Shown here piece by piece: positions 18,563 to 27,874 of a DNA stretch of 64,000 bases; the first letter of the stretch is position 1, and every line of letters starts with the position of its first letter. Origin of the DNA: Actinokineospora iranica (GTDB lineage: Bacteria; Actinomycetota; Actinomycetes; Mycobacteriales; Pseudonocardiaceae); the NCBI RefSeq assembly GCF_900101685.1, contig NZ_FMZZ01000007.1:1-64000 (forward strand). The letters are read 5' to 3'. The position numbers were made by a program, and so were the translations under genes. The notes under the pieces are model-generated. The model saw only the letters and a program-made list of their open reading frames with translations, made no database searches and was not told the origin of the DNA.

Positions 18563-19189
18563 CACGACTCCGAGATCTTCACCGTGCGCCGACGTCAGAG
18601 GCAACTTACGGGCGACCTGGATCGGGCCACTACCGCCAAGCTGGTGATCCACTCCGGACGCGCCTTTACTGAGGGTAAATGATGTCCGTCGGATGAATGA
18701 CAGTTGTCCTACCGGGACTCATCTGCTAAGCGGCATTTCCGGTGAACACGGAGCGTGTCATACCAGTGCGTCCCGTTTTCTGTGAACTGTTTCACTCGCC
18801 GAAATTCGTTCACCGTACGACCGTATTGCTTACGGAGCCGTGATCAGTGTCTATGTGCGCCGATGGATATTCCGGGCGGCGGCGGACGTGGACCAATCGC
18901 GGGTCCTTCTGTGCCGCACTCGCCACGGACGGTAGCGGGCAGGCGGATAAACCGCGATCTTCGTCACGTTTGGACGAATACTCCGAACGGGGTCATTTCT
19001 CGCGGTTACTCGCTAGTAATATACCGTCCTGGACGGATGATCGGCAACCACGCGCTCGGCACGCGCCCGCTTCGGGAGCCGTGTTAACGTCGAGGCCATG
19101 ACGTCCGTGGAGGGCTGTAGTCCCAGGCCGGGTCGCGCCCGGCGCTCGATCGAGGTCGACGGTTCGGCTGCTCGCCTGGCGGATGGCCC
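18563..19189. other. Long, relatively AT-rich intergenic promoter region
   Basis: About 630 bp between the divergent prenyltransferase and CNNM genes, visibly lower in GC than the genes around it. It contains three GTGAAC/GTTCAC hexamers (18742-18747, 18782-18787, 18808-18813), one within the short palindrome GTGAA-N4-TTCAC, and a TTTAC-N5-GTAAA-type repeat near 18665-18679. Open frames here (e.g. 18755-19087) lack RBS and codon bias, so I call no gene. Likely the control region of the prenylindole operon. Confidence 0.5.
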
Positions 19190-20542
19190 GTGCTGATCCT
19201 GATCGGACTCGTCTCCGTCCTCGTGCTCACCGCGGCCACCGGATACTTCGTGGCCCAGGAGTTCGCCTACGTCGCCGTCGACCGCAACCGGCTCCGCCAG
19301 CTCGCCGACGAGGGGGACAAGGCGGCCGAACGCGCCTACCAGGTCACCCAGAGCCTGTCGTTCATGCTTTCCGGCGCCCAGTTCGGCATCACCGTCACCG
19401 CGCTGCTGGTCGGCTACGTCTCCGAGCCCTACCTCGGCGTCGGCGTGGCCGAACTGCTCGGCCTCGCGGGTCTTCCGGGCGGGGTCAGCACGGCCCTGTC
19501 GGTCGCGCTGGCGCTGCTGTTCTCCACCGGCGTGCAGATGGTCTTCGGCGAGCTGGCCCCCAAGAACCTCGCCATCGCCAAACCCGAGACGCTGGCCAGG
19601 GCGCTGAGCCGCTCGACCCTGGTCTACCTGACCGTCGCGGGCCCGCTGATCCGGCTGTTCGACACCGTCTCCACCCGGCTGCTGCGCGCGGTGGGCATCG
19701 AGCCCATCGAGGAGCTGCCGCACGGCGCGACGCCGGAGGACCTGCGCGGGATCATCGACGAGTCCCGCCATGTCGGGTACCTCGACGCGGGCACGTCCCG
19801 GCTGCTGGAGGGGGGCCTCGACTTCCGGGCCCTCACCGCGGGCCAGGTGATGACCCCGAGGGTGGACGTGCGCACCGTCGCCGCGGCCGACCCGGTCGAG
19901 CGGGTGGTCGACCTGCTCGACACCGGCCGCTCCCGGTTCCCGGTCGTCGGCCACGACGTGGACGACGTGGTCGGCGTCGTGGGGATCGCCGAGGTGCTGA
20001 CCGTCGCGCCCGACCGGCGCGCGGACACCCCGGTGAGCGAGATCGCCGCGCCGCCGCTGTTCCTGCCCGACAGCCTGCCGCTGCCCGAGGTGCTGGAGCG
20101 GCTGCGCGCCGAGCACCGCCAGCTCGCCTGCGTCGTGGACGAGTTCGGCGGCTTCGCAGGCGTGGTGACCTTCGAGGACGTCGCGGAAGAGGTCGTGGGG
20201 GAGATCCTGGACGAGGACGACCACATGGAGCGCCAGGCCGTGCCGCACCCCGACGGGTCCTGGTCGGTGCCCGCCCGCTGGCGGGTGGACGAGGTGGCCG
20301 AGGTGACCGGCATTGAGCTGCCCGAGAGCCAGGGCTACGACACGGTCAGTGGCCTGGTCATGCACTCCCTTGGCAGGCTCGCCCGCCCCGGCGACCAGGT
20401 GGAGGTGGTGGTCGAGGTGCCCGACGACGGCCCAGCCGACACCGCCGCGGCCCGGCGCGCCGCCGTGATCGAGGTGACCGAGGTCCACCGGCACGTGCCG
20501 CGCACGGTCCTGGTCTCGGTCCGCCCGGAGGTGTCGGCGTGA
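19190..20542 (+). CDS. CNNM/CorC-type transporter, first copy
   Basis: 450-residue hemolysin-C/CNNM family membrane protein (known relatives: Mg2+/Co2+ efflux or homeostasis). An N-terminal DUF21 domain with about four membrane segments (MLILIGLVSVLVLTAATGYF; VSTALSVALALLFSTGVQMV) precedes the acidic-helix motif GELAPKNLAI, two CBS domains (AGQVMTPRVDVRTV; LACVVDEFGGFAGVVT) and a C-terminal CorC_HlyC domain (WSVPARWRVDEVAEV). GTG 19190. It is followed 118 nt later by a second family member, suggesting a functional pair. Confidence 0.88.
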   Translation: MLILIGLVSVLVLTAATGYFVAQEFAYVAVDRNRLRQLADEGDKAAERAYQVTQSLSFMLSGAQFGITVTALLVGYVSEPYLGVGVAELLGLAGLPGGVSTALSVALALLFSTGVQMVFGELAPKNLAIAKPETLARALSRSTLVYLTVAGPLIRLFDTVSTRLLRAVGIEPIEELPHGATPEDLRGIIDESRHVGYLDAGTSRLLEGGLDFRALTAGQVMTPRVDVRTVAAADPVERVVDLLDTGRSRFPVVGHDVDDVVGVVGIAEVLTVAPDRRADTPVSEIAAPPLFLPDSLPLPEVLERLRAEHRQLACVVDEFGGFAGVVTFEDVAEEVVGEILDEDDHMERQAVPHPDGSWSVPARWRVDEVAEVTGIELPESQGYDTVSGLVMHSLGRLARPGDQVEVVVEVPDDGPADTAAARRAAVIEVTEVHRHVPRTVLVSVRPEVSA

Positions 20543-20660
20543 GCGAGAGCGCGAGCCGCCGATCGACGCGGCGCGTCGGCGCGCGGGCGCCGATCTTGTG
20601 CGGTGGCCGCGTGAGCGGGCCTGCCGCGGGCGCGGTGCCGGGACGTGCGGGGGTGTGGTC

Positions 20661-21710
20661 GTGAACGTCGGCTGGGCCCTGGTCGTCTCGCTGGTTCTGC
20701 TGGTGGCCAACGCGTTCTTCGTCGCGGCCGAGTTCGCCCTGGTGGCCAGCAAGCGGCACCGGCTGGAGGAAGCGGCCGCGGCGGGCAGCCGCGCGGCCCA
20801 GGCCGCGGTGCGCGGCTCGCGGGAGCTGTCGATGATGCTCGCGGGCGCGCAGCTGGGCATCACCCTGTGCACGCTGGGGCTGGGCGCGCTGGCCAAGCCC
20901 GCGGTCGCCGAGCTGTTCGCCCCGGTGTTCGGCGCGCTGGGGCTCTCGCCGGGGTGGAGCTACCCGGTGGCGTTCGTCCTCGCGGTCGCCCTGGTCGTGT
21001 TCCTGCACATGGTGGTCGGCGAGATGGCGCCCAAGTCGTGGGCGATCTCGCACCCGGAGCGGTCCGCGCTGCTGCTCGCGCTGCCGTTCCGCGCGTTCAC
21101 CCGGCTCACCCGGCCGCTGCTGGTGCTGCTCAACGGCCTGGCCAACGCCACGCTGCGCGCGGTGAAGGTCGAGCCGCAGGACACCCTCGCCCAGGCGCAC
21201 GGGCCCGACGACCTGCGGGTGCTGCTGCGCGAGTCGCGCGAGCACGGGCTGCTGCCGGAGCAGCAGCACCAGATGCTCAGCGGCGTCCTCCAGGCGCAGC
21301 GCACGACCGTCGAGCAGGTCATGACTCCGCGCGCGGCCATGGTCGCGATCCCCGGCTGGGCGAGCGCGGCGGACGTGGAGGACGGCAGCCGCGCCAGCGG
21401 CCGTTCCCGGCTGGTCGTGGTGGAGGAGAACGACACCGCGGAGGACGAGATCCTGGGCATCGTGCACGTGCGCGACGCGGTGCGCGCCACCAGGTCGGGC
21501 AGCGGCGCGACCGCGCGGGACATGATGTCCGCTGCGCTGGTCCTGCCCGCCGACCGCTCGGCGGGCGACGCGGTGACCCAGATGCGCGCCGAGCGCTGCC
21601 AGCTTGCCCTGGTGGCGGACGCGGCGGGCGCGGTCATCGGGCTGGCCGCGTTGGAGGACCTGCTGGAGGAGATCCTCGGCGAGTTCGACGACGAGACCGA
21701 CACCGGCTGA
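20661..21710 (+). CDS. CNNM/CorC-type transporter, second copy
   Basis: 349-residue paralogue of the preceding protein, likely membrane-embedded and acting with it. DUF21 domain from NVGWALVVSLVLLVANAFFV, the motif VVGEMAPKSWAI, then two CBS domains (EQVMTPRAAMVAIP; LALVADAAGAVIGLAALEDL). It ends shortly after the CBS pair and lacks the C-terminal CorC_HlyC domain of its neighbour. GTG 20661 was chosen since it places the first membrane helix at the N-terminus; the longer upstream frame would add an Arg/Gly-rich leader. Same strand as the first copy. Confidence 0.85.
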   Translation: MNVGWALVVSLVLLVANAFFVAAEFALVASKRHRLEEAAAAGSRAAQAAVRGSRELSMMLAGAQLGITLCTLGLGALAKPAVAELFAPVFGALGLSPGWSYPVAFVLAVALVVFLHMVVGEMAPKSWAISHPERSALLLALPFRAFTRLTRPLLVLLNGLANATLRAVKVEPQDTLAQAHGPDDLRVLLRESREHGLLPEQQHQMLSGVLQAQRTTVEQVMTPRAAMVAIPGWASAADVEDGSRASGRSRLVVVEENDTAEDEILGIVHVRDAVRATRSGSGATARDMMSAALVLPADRSAGDAVTQMRAERCQLALVADAAGAVIGLAALEDLLEEILGEFDDETDTG

Positions 21711-21813
21711 CCTGCCCCCGTTGTCGATCTGTCACGGTCGATCTTTCACGGTGCTCTCATGCCCGCCGCATATCCTGCTGGGAAGGGAGAAACGGGCGAG
21801 GTGGGGGCGGCAC

Positions 21814-22488
21814 ATGACGGCGGTGGACACCATCGGGCCCGACGCGGGGCCCGCGGCGGATCGGCGGGGCGGGCTCGTCCCGGTGCTCGGGCTGGTCGGC
21901 CTGCTGGCGGGCGTGGCGCTCATGCTCGCGCTGCACGTGCTGCCGCCGACCAGCGCGATCAACCCGGTGCGGCGCACCATCAGCGAGTACGCCCTCGGGT
22001 CGAGCAAGTGGCTCTTCGACCTGTCGGTGGTGCTGGTCGCGGCGGGCTCGGCGCTGGGCTTCGCCGAACTCGCCCGGCGCCGCGCGGCGCGCCCGGCCGC
22101 CCTGGCGCTGGGCGTGGTGTGGACGGTGAGCCTGCTGGTGGTCGTCGTGTTCACCAAGACGGACTGGTCGGTCGGTCCGAGCCTGGGCGGCACCATCCAC
22201 CGGTACGCGAGCGTGGCGGCGTTCCTGTCGCTGCCCCTGGCGGTGCTGCTGCTCGCCGGGGCGGTGTTCCCCTTGTCGGCGGGGTGGCGGTGGACGGCCC
22301 GGGGTCTGGGGATCGCGTCGCTGGTGTGGTTCGGCACGATCCTCATCGGCGTGCTCAACATGGTCGCGGGCGGGCCGCCGTGGTGGTACTTCGTCCCGCT
22401 CGGCCTGGTCGAGCGGATGGTGGCGGGCAGCGCGGTCGCCGCGCTCGCGGTCGTGCTCGTCGGCCTGGCCCGGCAGGCGCGGACGTGA
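21814..22488 (+). CDS. DUF998 integral membrane protein
   Basis: 224-residue protein with about six membrane segments, matching the DUF998 pattern: ...RRTISEYALGSSKWLFDLSV (the conserved ISEYA/LG turn), VVVFTKTD and a final helix ALAVVLVGLARQ. Function of this family is unknown. ATG 21814 follows a GGTGGGGG stretch. Same direction as the CNNM genes, 104 nt later. Confidence 0.8.
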   Translation: MTAVDTIGPDAGPAADRRGGLVPVLGLVGLLAGVALMLALHVLPPTSAINPVRRTISEYALGSSKWLFDLSVVLVAAGSALGFAELARRRAARPAALALGVVWTVSLLVVVVFTKTDWSVGPSLGGTIHRYASVAAFLSLPLAVLLLAGAVFPLSAGWRWTARGLGIASLVWFGTILIGVLNMVAGGPPWWYFVPLGLVERMVAGSAVAALAVVLVGLARQART

Positions 22489-22539
22489 CGTCGAGCCGTG
22501 GCGGGCACGGCGGGGCACGGCAGCGGGGATGATGGCGCG

Positions 22540-23418
22540 ATGGACGCCATCGCCGCCCCGCTGCTCGACCCCGGCGGCCTCGACCTCGAGTCGGCCGCGC
22601 GGATCACTTACCGCATCGAGCAGAGCTTCCGCTACGACTACGACAGCCCGGTCGAGTCGGTGCGGCAGCGGCTGGTCGTGGTGCCGCCCGCGCGCCACGG
22701 GGACCTGCACCGGCGCGCGCACCGAGTCGAGGTGACCGGCGCGCCCGCCCGGCGCCGGGTCAGCCGCGACGCCGCGGGCAACACGATCGTCCGGGTGCGC
22801 GCCGACCGGGTCGAGGACAGCGTCGAGTTCCACGTCCTGGCCGTCGTCGAGCGGGTGCGCGGCGACGGGCCGCTGACGCTGCCCGCTGCCGCGCTGGCCG
22901 ACCCGAGGCTGCTGCGCCCCACCCGGCTCACCGCCGCGGACGACCGGCTCCGCGCGCTGGCCGCCGACCTCGGCGGCGGCGGGGCGCGCGGGCTCGACCT
23001 GGCCGACCGCGTGTGCGCGGAAGTCCACGCGGCGCTCACCTACGAGTTCGGCGTCACGACCGTGCGCACCACGGCCGCCGAGGCGCTGGCCTGCGGCCGG
23101 GGCGTCTGCCAGGACACCGCGCACCTGATGCTGGCCCTGTGCCACCTGCTCGCGCTGCCCGCCCGCTACGTCTCCGGGCACCTGCTCGGCCAGGGCGGCA
23201 CGCACGCCTGGGTCGAGGTCGTGGTGCCCGAGCGCGGTGGCGCGGTGGCCGTCCCGTTCGACCCCTGCCACGGCAGGCGCGCGGATTCCAGCTACGTCAC
23301 CGTCGCCACCGGTCGCGACTACACCGACGTCGCGCCCACCTCGGGGTCCTACCTCGGCGCGCCCGGCGGCAGGCTGACCGCGACCCGCGAGGTCGGCGTC
23401 GTCGCCATCGCCGCCTGA
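22540..23418 (+). CDS. Transglutaminase-like protein
   Basis: 292-residue cytoplasmic protein with the bacterial transglutaminase N-terminal beta domain (YRIEQSFRYDYDSPVESVRQ) and a transglutaminase/protease core. The catalytic triad is in place: Cys in CGRGVCQDTAHLMLA, His in GGTHAWVEV and Asp in VPFDPCHG. Substrate unknown; relatives are thought to be cysteine peptidases or amidases. ATG 22540. Confidence 0.85.
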   Translation: MDAIAAPLLDPGGLDLESAARITYRIEQSFRYDYDSPVESVRQRLVVVPPARHGDLHRRAHRVEVTGAPARRRVSRDAAGNTIVRVRADRVEDSVEFHVLAVVERVRGDGPLTLPAAALADPRLLRPTRLTAADDRLRALAADLGGGGARGLDLADRVCAEVHAALTYEFGVTTVRTTAAEALACGRGVCQDTAHLMLALCHLLALPARYVSGHLLGQGGTHAWVEVVVPERGGAVAVPFDPCHGRRADSSYVTVATGRDYTDVAPTSGSYLGAPGGRLTATREVGVVAIAA

Positions 23419-23469
23419 CCCCGGTCTCCGGCGTCCGCGTGCCAGGCGTCGCCCTGGTCGGCCGACCGG

Positions 23470-23636
23470 CTCTCGCGGTTTCAGCAGGAGGCCGACGACC
23501 CGCTTCACCGCGGCGGGCGTGGCCGCGAGTCCGGCGCGCACCCATTCCGCGGGCGAGTGCTGGTCCGGTTCCGCCAGTCGGACCTCGACGGCGTCGGCGT
23601 AGTCGTGTCGAGCGCGGTGGCGATCGGATCGGTCAC
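23470..23636 (-). pseudogene. Fragment of a small gene with 1-nt frameshift (DUF2867-like)
   Basis: On the minus strand GTG 23636 (GTGAGG upstream) reads MTDPIATALD, then the frame is lost; one base later in register the text continues as HDYADAVEVRLAEPDQHSPA, then EWVRAGLAATPAAVKRVVGL. The restored reading resembles the N-terminal third of DUF2867/SRPBCC-like proteins. Beyond ~23470 nothing is recognisable. I read it as a decayed gene next to the TetR regulator. The family assignment is from memory of the pattern. Confidence 0.45.
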
Positions 23637-23676
23637 CTCACCCGCGCGTGCTTTCGGCCAGGTCGGGGTGGGACGG

Positions 23677-24366
23677 TCAGCCGAGCAGGTCGGCGACGGG
23701 CATGTCGGGGGTGACCTCGACGCCGAGGTCGGCGAGGTGGCCGATGATCAGGTGCAGGATCGAGGACGTGAGGAAGTCGGCCAGCGCCGCGGGCGTCTGC
23801 CTGCGGTTCGGGTCGGTGAGCCACCGGTTGACCGTGGCGTCCACCAGACCGACCAGGCCGAACGCCAGCGGCTCCGCCAGCGCGGGGTCGGTGTCGATCC
23901 GGGAGAGGGCGAGGCCGAACAAGCCGCTCACCTGCACGGCGATCGCGGTCTTGGTGCTGGAGACGATCTTCGAGCCGCCGCCTGCCCGCTCGGCCTTCGC
24001 CCCGGTGCCCAGGAAGTGGTGCAGCTTGGGGTGCGCCTCGATCCAGCCCAGGTAGGTGCGCACCGCCCGGTCGACCGCCGCGCCGACCGTGCCCTCGGGG
24101 CTCAGCGACGGCGCCAGGTCGCGCATCAGCTTCTCGATGACCCGGGCGCGGATCTGCTCGTCGAGGTCGTCGCGGTCGCGGAAGTGCCGGTAGACCACCG
24201 GGCGCGGCAGGCCGACCCGGTCGGCGATCTGCTTGACGCCGATCGCCGGGCCTTCCGCCTCGATCAGTTCCACCGCGGCGTCGAGCACTTCCAGGCGCCG
24301 CTGGGCCTTGTGCGCGTCCCAGCGCGTCGCGCGGCCGTCGGTGGCGTTCTCGGCGGCGTCCAGCAT
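23677..24366 (-). CDS. TetR-family regulator of the acyl-CoA operon
   Basis: 229-residue TetR repressor. The N-terminal HTH ([30 protein letters not shown], residues ~42-70) is standard; the C-terminal ligand domain is typical of regulators that sense acyl-CoA-type ligands, but that cannot be shown here. It is divergent from the beta-oxidation operon and shares its promoter, where a 9-bp inverted repeat lies, so it most likely represses that operon and itself. Confidence 0.85.
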   Translation of the reverse strand: MLDAAENATDGRATRWDAHKAQRRLEVLDAAVELIEAEGPAIGVKQIADRVGLPRPVVYRHFRDRDDLDEQIRARVIEKLMRDLAPSLSPEGTVGAAVDRAVRTYLGWIEAHPKLHHFLGTGAKAERAGGGSKIVSSTKTAIAVQVSGLFGLALSRIDTDPALAEPLAFGLVGLVDATVNRWLTDPNRRQTPAALADFLTSSILHLIIGHLADLGVEVTPDMPVADLLG

Positions 24367-24387
24367 CAGGCAAGCCTAGCCGGAAAG

Positions 24388-24418
24388 AAGTGTCTGTGAC
24401 ATCTTGTCTCAGACACTT
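24388..24418. promoter_or_regulatory. Palindromic operator between TetR and thiolase genes
   Basis: AAGTGTCTG (24388-24396) and CAGACACTT (24410-24418) form a perfect 9-bp inverted repeat with a 13-bp spacer. The nested TGTCTGTGACA and the following GTGAGACACACTGTCACA repeat the TGTC/GACA theme. It lies 56 bp before the thiolase start and 22 bp before the TetR start. Confidence 0.7.
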
Positions 24419-24473
24419 ATGTGAGACACACTGTCACACGCAATCGTTCGGACGAGGAGCGAAGGAGACGCCG

Positions 24474-25664
24474 ATGGGCGGCAGGGTGTACGTGGTCGGC
24501 GTCGGGATGACGAAGTTCGAGAAGCCCGGCGGGCGGGACTGGGACTACCCGGACATGGCCCGCGAGTCCGGCACCGCGGCGCTGGCCGACGCGGGCGTGG
24601 ACTACGCCCAGGTCGAGGCCGCCTACGTCGGCTACGTCTACGGCGAGTCGACCGCGGGGCAGCGCGCGGTCTACGAACTCGGGCTCACCGGAATCCCGAT
24701 CGTCAACGTCAACAACAACTGCTCCACCGGGTCCACCGCGCTCTACCTGGCGACCCAGGCGGTGCGCAGCGGCCAGGTCGACTGCGCGCTGGCGCTGGGC
24801 TTCGAGAAGATGCAGCCCGGTTCGCTCGGCTCGACCTTCGACGACCGCGAGCAGCCGCTGATGCGACACCTGCTCGCGCTGGCCGAACTGCACGAGTTCG
24901 CGATGCCGCCAGCCCCGTACATGTTCGGCGCGGCGGGGGTCGAGCACATGCGGCGCTACGGCACCACCGCCGAGCAGTTCGCCAAAATCGGCGAGAAGAA
25001 CCACCGGCACTCGGCGAACAACCCCTACGCCCAGTTCCAGGACGTCTACACCCTCGCCGAGATCCTGGAGTCCCGGCAGGTCTACGGCCCGCTGACGAAA
25101 CTGCAGTGCTCGCCGACCTCGGACGGCTCCGGCGCGGCGATCATCGTCAGTGAGTCCTTTGTGGAGCGGCACGGCCTGGCCGACCGCGCGGTCGAGATCG
25201 TCGGCCAGGCCATGGTCACCGACCTGCCGAGCACCTTCGCCGACCGCAGCGCGATCAGCCTCGTCGGCGCGGACATGACCCGCACCGCTGCGGCGAAGGT
25301 CTACGCCCAGGCGGGCATCACCGCGTCCGATGTGGACGTCATCGAACTGCACGACTGCTTCTCCGCCAACGAACTGCTCACCTACGAGGCGCTTGGCCTG
25401 TGCGCGGAAGGCGAGGGCGGAAAGCTCGTCGACGCAGGCGAGACCACCTACGGCGGCCAGTGGGTGGTCAACCCCTCCGGCGGCCTGATCTCCAAGGGCC
25501 ACCCGCTCGGCGCCACCGGCCTGGCCCAGTGCGCCGAGCTGACCTGGCAGCTGCGTGGGACCGCGGACGCCCGCCAGGTCCCCGGGGCGAGCGTCGCCCT
25601 CCAGCACAACATCGGCCTCGGCGGGGCCGTCGTGGTCACCGCGTACCGCCCCGCCAACCGCTGA
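24474..25664 (+). CDS. Thiolase-like lipid-transfer protein (Ltp/SCP-x type)
   Basis: 396-residue thiolase-superfamily protein of the lipid-transfer (SCP-x) branch; such proteins act as thiolases or, in steroid catabolism, as retro-aldolases of side-chain intermediates. Nucleophile Cys in [14 protein letters not shown] and the C-terminal elements [13 protein letters not shown] and [13 protein letters not shown] are visible. ATG 24474 has GAAGGAG 7 nt upstream. First gene of an operon with SRPBCC, MaoC, SDR and acyl-CoA dehydrogenase genes. Confidence 0.85.
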   Translation: MGGRVYVVGVGMTKFEKPGGRDWDYPDMARESGTAALADAGVDYAQVEAAYVGYVYGESTAGQRAVYELGLTGIPIVNVNNNCSTGSTALYLATQAVRSGQVDCALALGFEKMQPGSLGSTFDDREQPLMRHLLALAELHEFAMPPAPYMFGAAGVEHMRRYGTTAEQFAKIGEKNHRHSANNPYAQFQDVYTLAEILESRQVYGPLTKLQCSPTSDGSGAAIIVSESFVERHGLADRAVEIVGQAMVTDLPSTFADRSAISLVGADMTRTAAAKVYAQAGITASDVDVIELHDCFSANELLTYEALGLCAEGEGGKLVDAGETTYGGQWVVNPSGGLISKGHPLGATGLAQCAELTWQLRGTADARQVPGASVALQHNIGLGGAVVVTAYRPANR

Positions 25665-25693
25665 AATCCGTTCACCAGAGAGGAAAACCCCGC

Positions 25694-26125
25694 ATGACCA
25701 AGATCAGTGTGTCCGCGACCCTGCCCGCCGACCCGGAGAAGACCTGGGCGACCCTGGCCGACCCGGCCCGCTTCGAGGAGTGGCTGACCCTGCACCAGGG
25801 CTGGCGCGGCCCGATCCCGGCCGAGATCACCGTGGGCACCACCATGACCGAGGTCGTCGCGGTGATGGGCATGGCCAACAAGATCGAGTGGACCGTCGAG
25901 GAGTACGCGCCGCCGAAGTCGCTGCGGATCAGCGGCACCGGCATGGCGGGCGTGAAGGTCTCGTTCACCCTGTCGGTCACCCCGCAGGGCACCGGGTCGG
26001 TCGCCGAGATCGACGCGGAGTTCACCGGGCAGATGATCGTCGGCCCGATCGGCGCGGCCATCGGCAAGAACACCCGCGGCGAACTGGAGAAGTCGCTGGC
26101 GCGCTTCGCCGAGCTTGTGGCCTGA
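25694..26125 (+). CDS. SRPBCC (START-like) lipid-binding protein
   Basis: 143-residue START/Bet v1-like fold protein (TKISVSATLPADPEKTWATL... RFEEWLTLHQGW ... GELEKSLARFAELVA), probably binding a hydrophobic intermediate of the operon's pathway. Preceded by AGAGAGGAAAA and overlapping the next gene (TGATG), so translation is coupled. No catalytic residues recognised. Confidence 0.8.
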   Translation: MTKISVSATLPADPEKTWATLADPARFEEWLTLHQGWRGPIPAEITVGTTMTEVVAVMGMANKIEWTVEEYAPPKSLRISGTGMAGVKVSFTLSVTPQGTGSVAEIDAEFTGQMIVGPIGAAIGKNTRGELEKSLARFAELVA

Positions 26126-26988
26126 TGGCCGAGTTCGACACCGCCGCGATCGGGCAGTGGACCGACCCGGACACCTTCGAGGTCACCGCGGAGCGGATCG
26201 CCGCCTACGCCGAGGCCACGAACGACCCCATCGCGCGGCACCGGTCGGGCGAGGTCGCCCCACCGGTGTTCGCGGTGGTCCCGGTCTTCGGGTCGCTCGC
26301 GCCCGCCGCGCTGTCGGTCGCGCCGGTCGAACTGCTCGCGAAACTGGTCCACGGCGAGCAGGACTTCCACTTCCACCGGCCGATCCGGCCCGGCGACGTG
26401 CTGGTGTCGCGGGCCCGGCCGGTGGGGGTGGCTGGCAAGCCCAACGGCACGGCGGTCGTCGTGCGCACCGAGACCCGCACCGACGCCGGGGAACTGGTCA
26501 ACGAGCAGTGGATGACCGCGTTCTTCCGCAAGGTGGACGCGGGCGTCACGGTGGGGGAGCGGGCCCCTGGCCACGCCTTCCCCGACGCGCTGCGGGAACA
26601 AGCCCCGGTCGCCGAGGTCACCGCGCACGTGGACGACGACCAGACCTTCCGCTACGCCCCAGCCTCCGGCGACCCGATGCCGATCCACCTCGACGACGAG
26701 CTCGCCAAGATGGTCGGCCTGCCCGGGATCATCGCGCACGGCCTGTGCACCATGGCGTTCACCTCGTGGGCGGTGCTCACCGAGCTCGCCGACGGCCGTG
26801 TCGAGCGGCTGGCCCGGCTCGCGGTGCGCTTCGCCAAGCCCGTCCTGCCCGGCCAGGACATCACCACGCGGATCTGGGCCGACGGCCCAGAGTTCGCCTA
26901 TGAGACCACTGTGGACAGTCAAGCGGAAGCCGGGGCGGTCGTCGTCAAAGACGGCCGCGCGGTGCTCCGCGAAAGCCAGAAGGGATAG
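26125..26988 (+). CDS. MaoC-type double hot-dog enoyl-CoA hydratase
   Basis: 287-residue (R)-specific 2-enoyl-CoA hydratase with two hot-dog halves. The hydratase-2 motif is in the C-terminal half: YAPASGDPMPIHLDDELAKM then GIIAHGL, with Asp and His as catalytic dyad. Adds water to a trans-2-enoyl-CoA in the second step of beta-oxidation. Size and two-fold layout are like mycobacterial steroid-pathway hydratases (Hsd4B type). Start overlaps the SRPBCC stop. Confidence 0.85.
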   Translation: MAEFDTAAIGQWTDPDTFEVTAERIAAYAEATNDPIARHRSGEVAPPVFAVVPVFGSLAPAALSVAPVELLAKLVHGEQDFHFHRPIRPGDVLVSRARPVGVAGKPNGTAVVVRTETRTDAGELVNEQWMTAFFRKVDAGVTVGERAPGHAFPDALREQAPVAEVTAHVDDDQTFRYAPASGDPMPIHLDDELAKMVGLPGIIAHGLCTMAFTSWAVLTELADGRVERLARLAVRFAKPVLPGQDITTRIWADGPEFAYETTVDSQAEAGAVVVKDGRAVLRESQKG

Positions 26989-26992
26989 CTCC

Positions 26993-27874
26993 ATGGGAGC
27001 ACTGGACGGGCGCGTCGCGATCGTCACCGGCGCGGGCCGGGGCATCGGCCGCGAGCACGCGCTGCTGTTCGCCCGCGAGGGCGCCGCGGTGGTCGTCAAC
27101 GACCTCGGCGGCGCCAACGACGGCACCGGTTCCGACGCCGGACCGGCGCAAGAGGTGGTGGACGAGATCCTTGCGGCAGGCGGCTCGGCGGTGGCCAACA
27201 CCGACAACGTCGCCGACTGGGCGGGCGCGGAAGCGCTGGTGCGCCAGGCGGTCGAGGCGTTCGGCGGGCTCGACGTGCTGGTCAACAACGCGGGCATCCT
27301 GCGCGACGCGTTCATCGCCGGTATGACCGAGCAGCAGTGGGACGCGGTGATCGCGGTGCACCTCAAGGGGCACTTCGCGCCGCTGCGGCACGCCGCCGCC
27401 TACTGGAAGGACCGCGCCAAGGCTGGCGAGCCGGTGGCCGCATCGGTGATCAACACCGCCTCGGCGTCCGGCACGTTCATGCCGAACGCGGGCCAGGCCA
27501 ACTACGGCGCGGCCAAGGCTGGCATCGCCGCGCTGACCCTGGTCGCCGCCGACGAGCTGGAGCGCTACGGGGTGCGGGTCAACGCCATCGCCCCGATCGC
27601 CAGGACCCGGCTCACCCTGGCCACCCCGGGCATGGGCGCGCTGTTCGCCGCCGAGATCCCCGAGGGCGAGTTCGACCCGTTCAGCCCGGCCAACATCTCC
27701 CCGCTGGTCGCCTACCTCGCCCGCGAGAAGTGCCCGTTCACCGGCAAGGTGTTCGCGGTGCAGGGCGGCGCGGTGTCCGAGCTTTCCGGCTGGCACGGCA
27801 CGCGGACCGTCGAGGGCGACGGCCCGTGGACCTCCGACGACATCGAGGCCCGGCTCGCGGAGTGGGTGCGATGA
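26993..27874 (+). CDS. SDR 3-hydroxyacyl-CoA dehydrogenase
   Basis: 293-residue short-chain dehydrogenase, NAD+-dependent oxidation of a 3-hydroxyacyl-CoA (third step). Nucleotide motif TGAGRGIGREHA, NNAG, and the catalytic Ser/Tyr/Lys in NTASASG ... NYGAAKAG. The long insert after the coenzyme motif (NDLGGANDGTGSD) and overall length are those of the peroxisomal multifunctional-enzyme-2/Hsd4A type, fitting branched or steroid-like acyl chains. The stop overlaps the next start (ATGA). Confidence 0.88.
   Translation: MGALDGRVAIVTGAGRGIGREHALLFAREGAAVVVNDLGGANDGTGSDAGPAQEVVDEILAAGGSAVANTDNVADWAGAEALVRQAVEAFGGLDVLVNNAGILRDAFIAGMTEQQWDAVIAVHLKGHFAPLRHAAAYWKDRAKAGEPVAASVINTASASGTFMPNAGQANYGAAKAGIAALTLVAADELERYGVRVNAIAPIARTRLTLATPGMGALFAAEIPEGEFDPFSPANISPLVAYLAREKCPFTGKVFAVQGGAVSELSGWHGTRTVEGDGPWTSDDIEARLAEWVR

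Noticed and set aside
18755-19087. 110-codon open frame in the AT-rich intergenic region
   Set aside because: Composition and lack of RBS indicate non-coding DNA.
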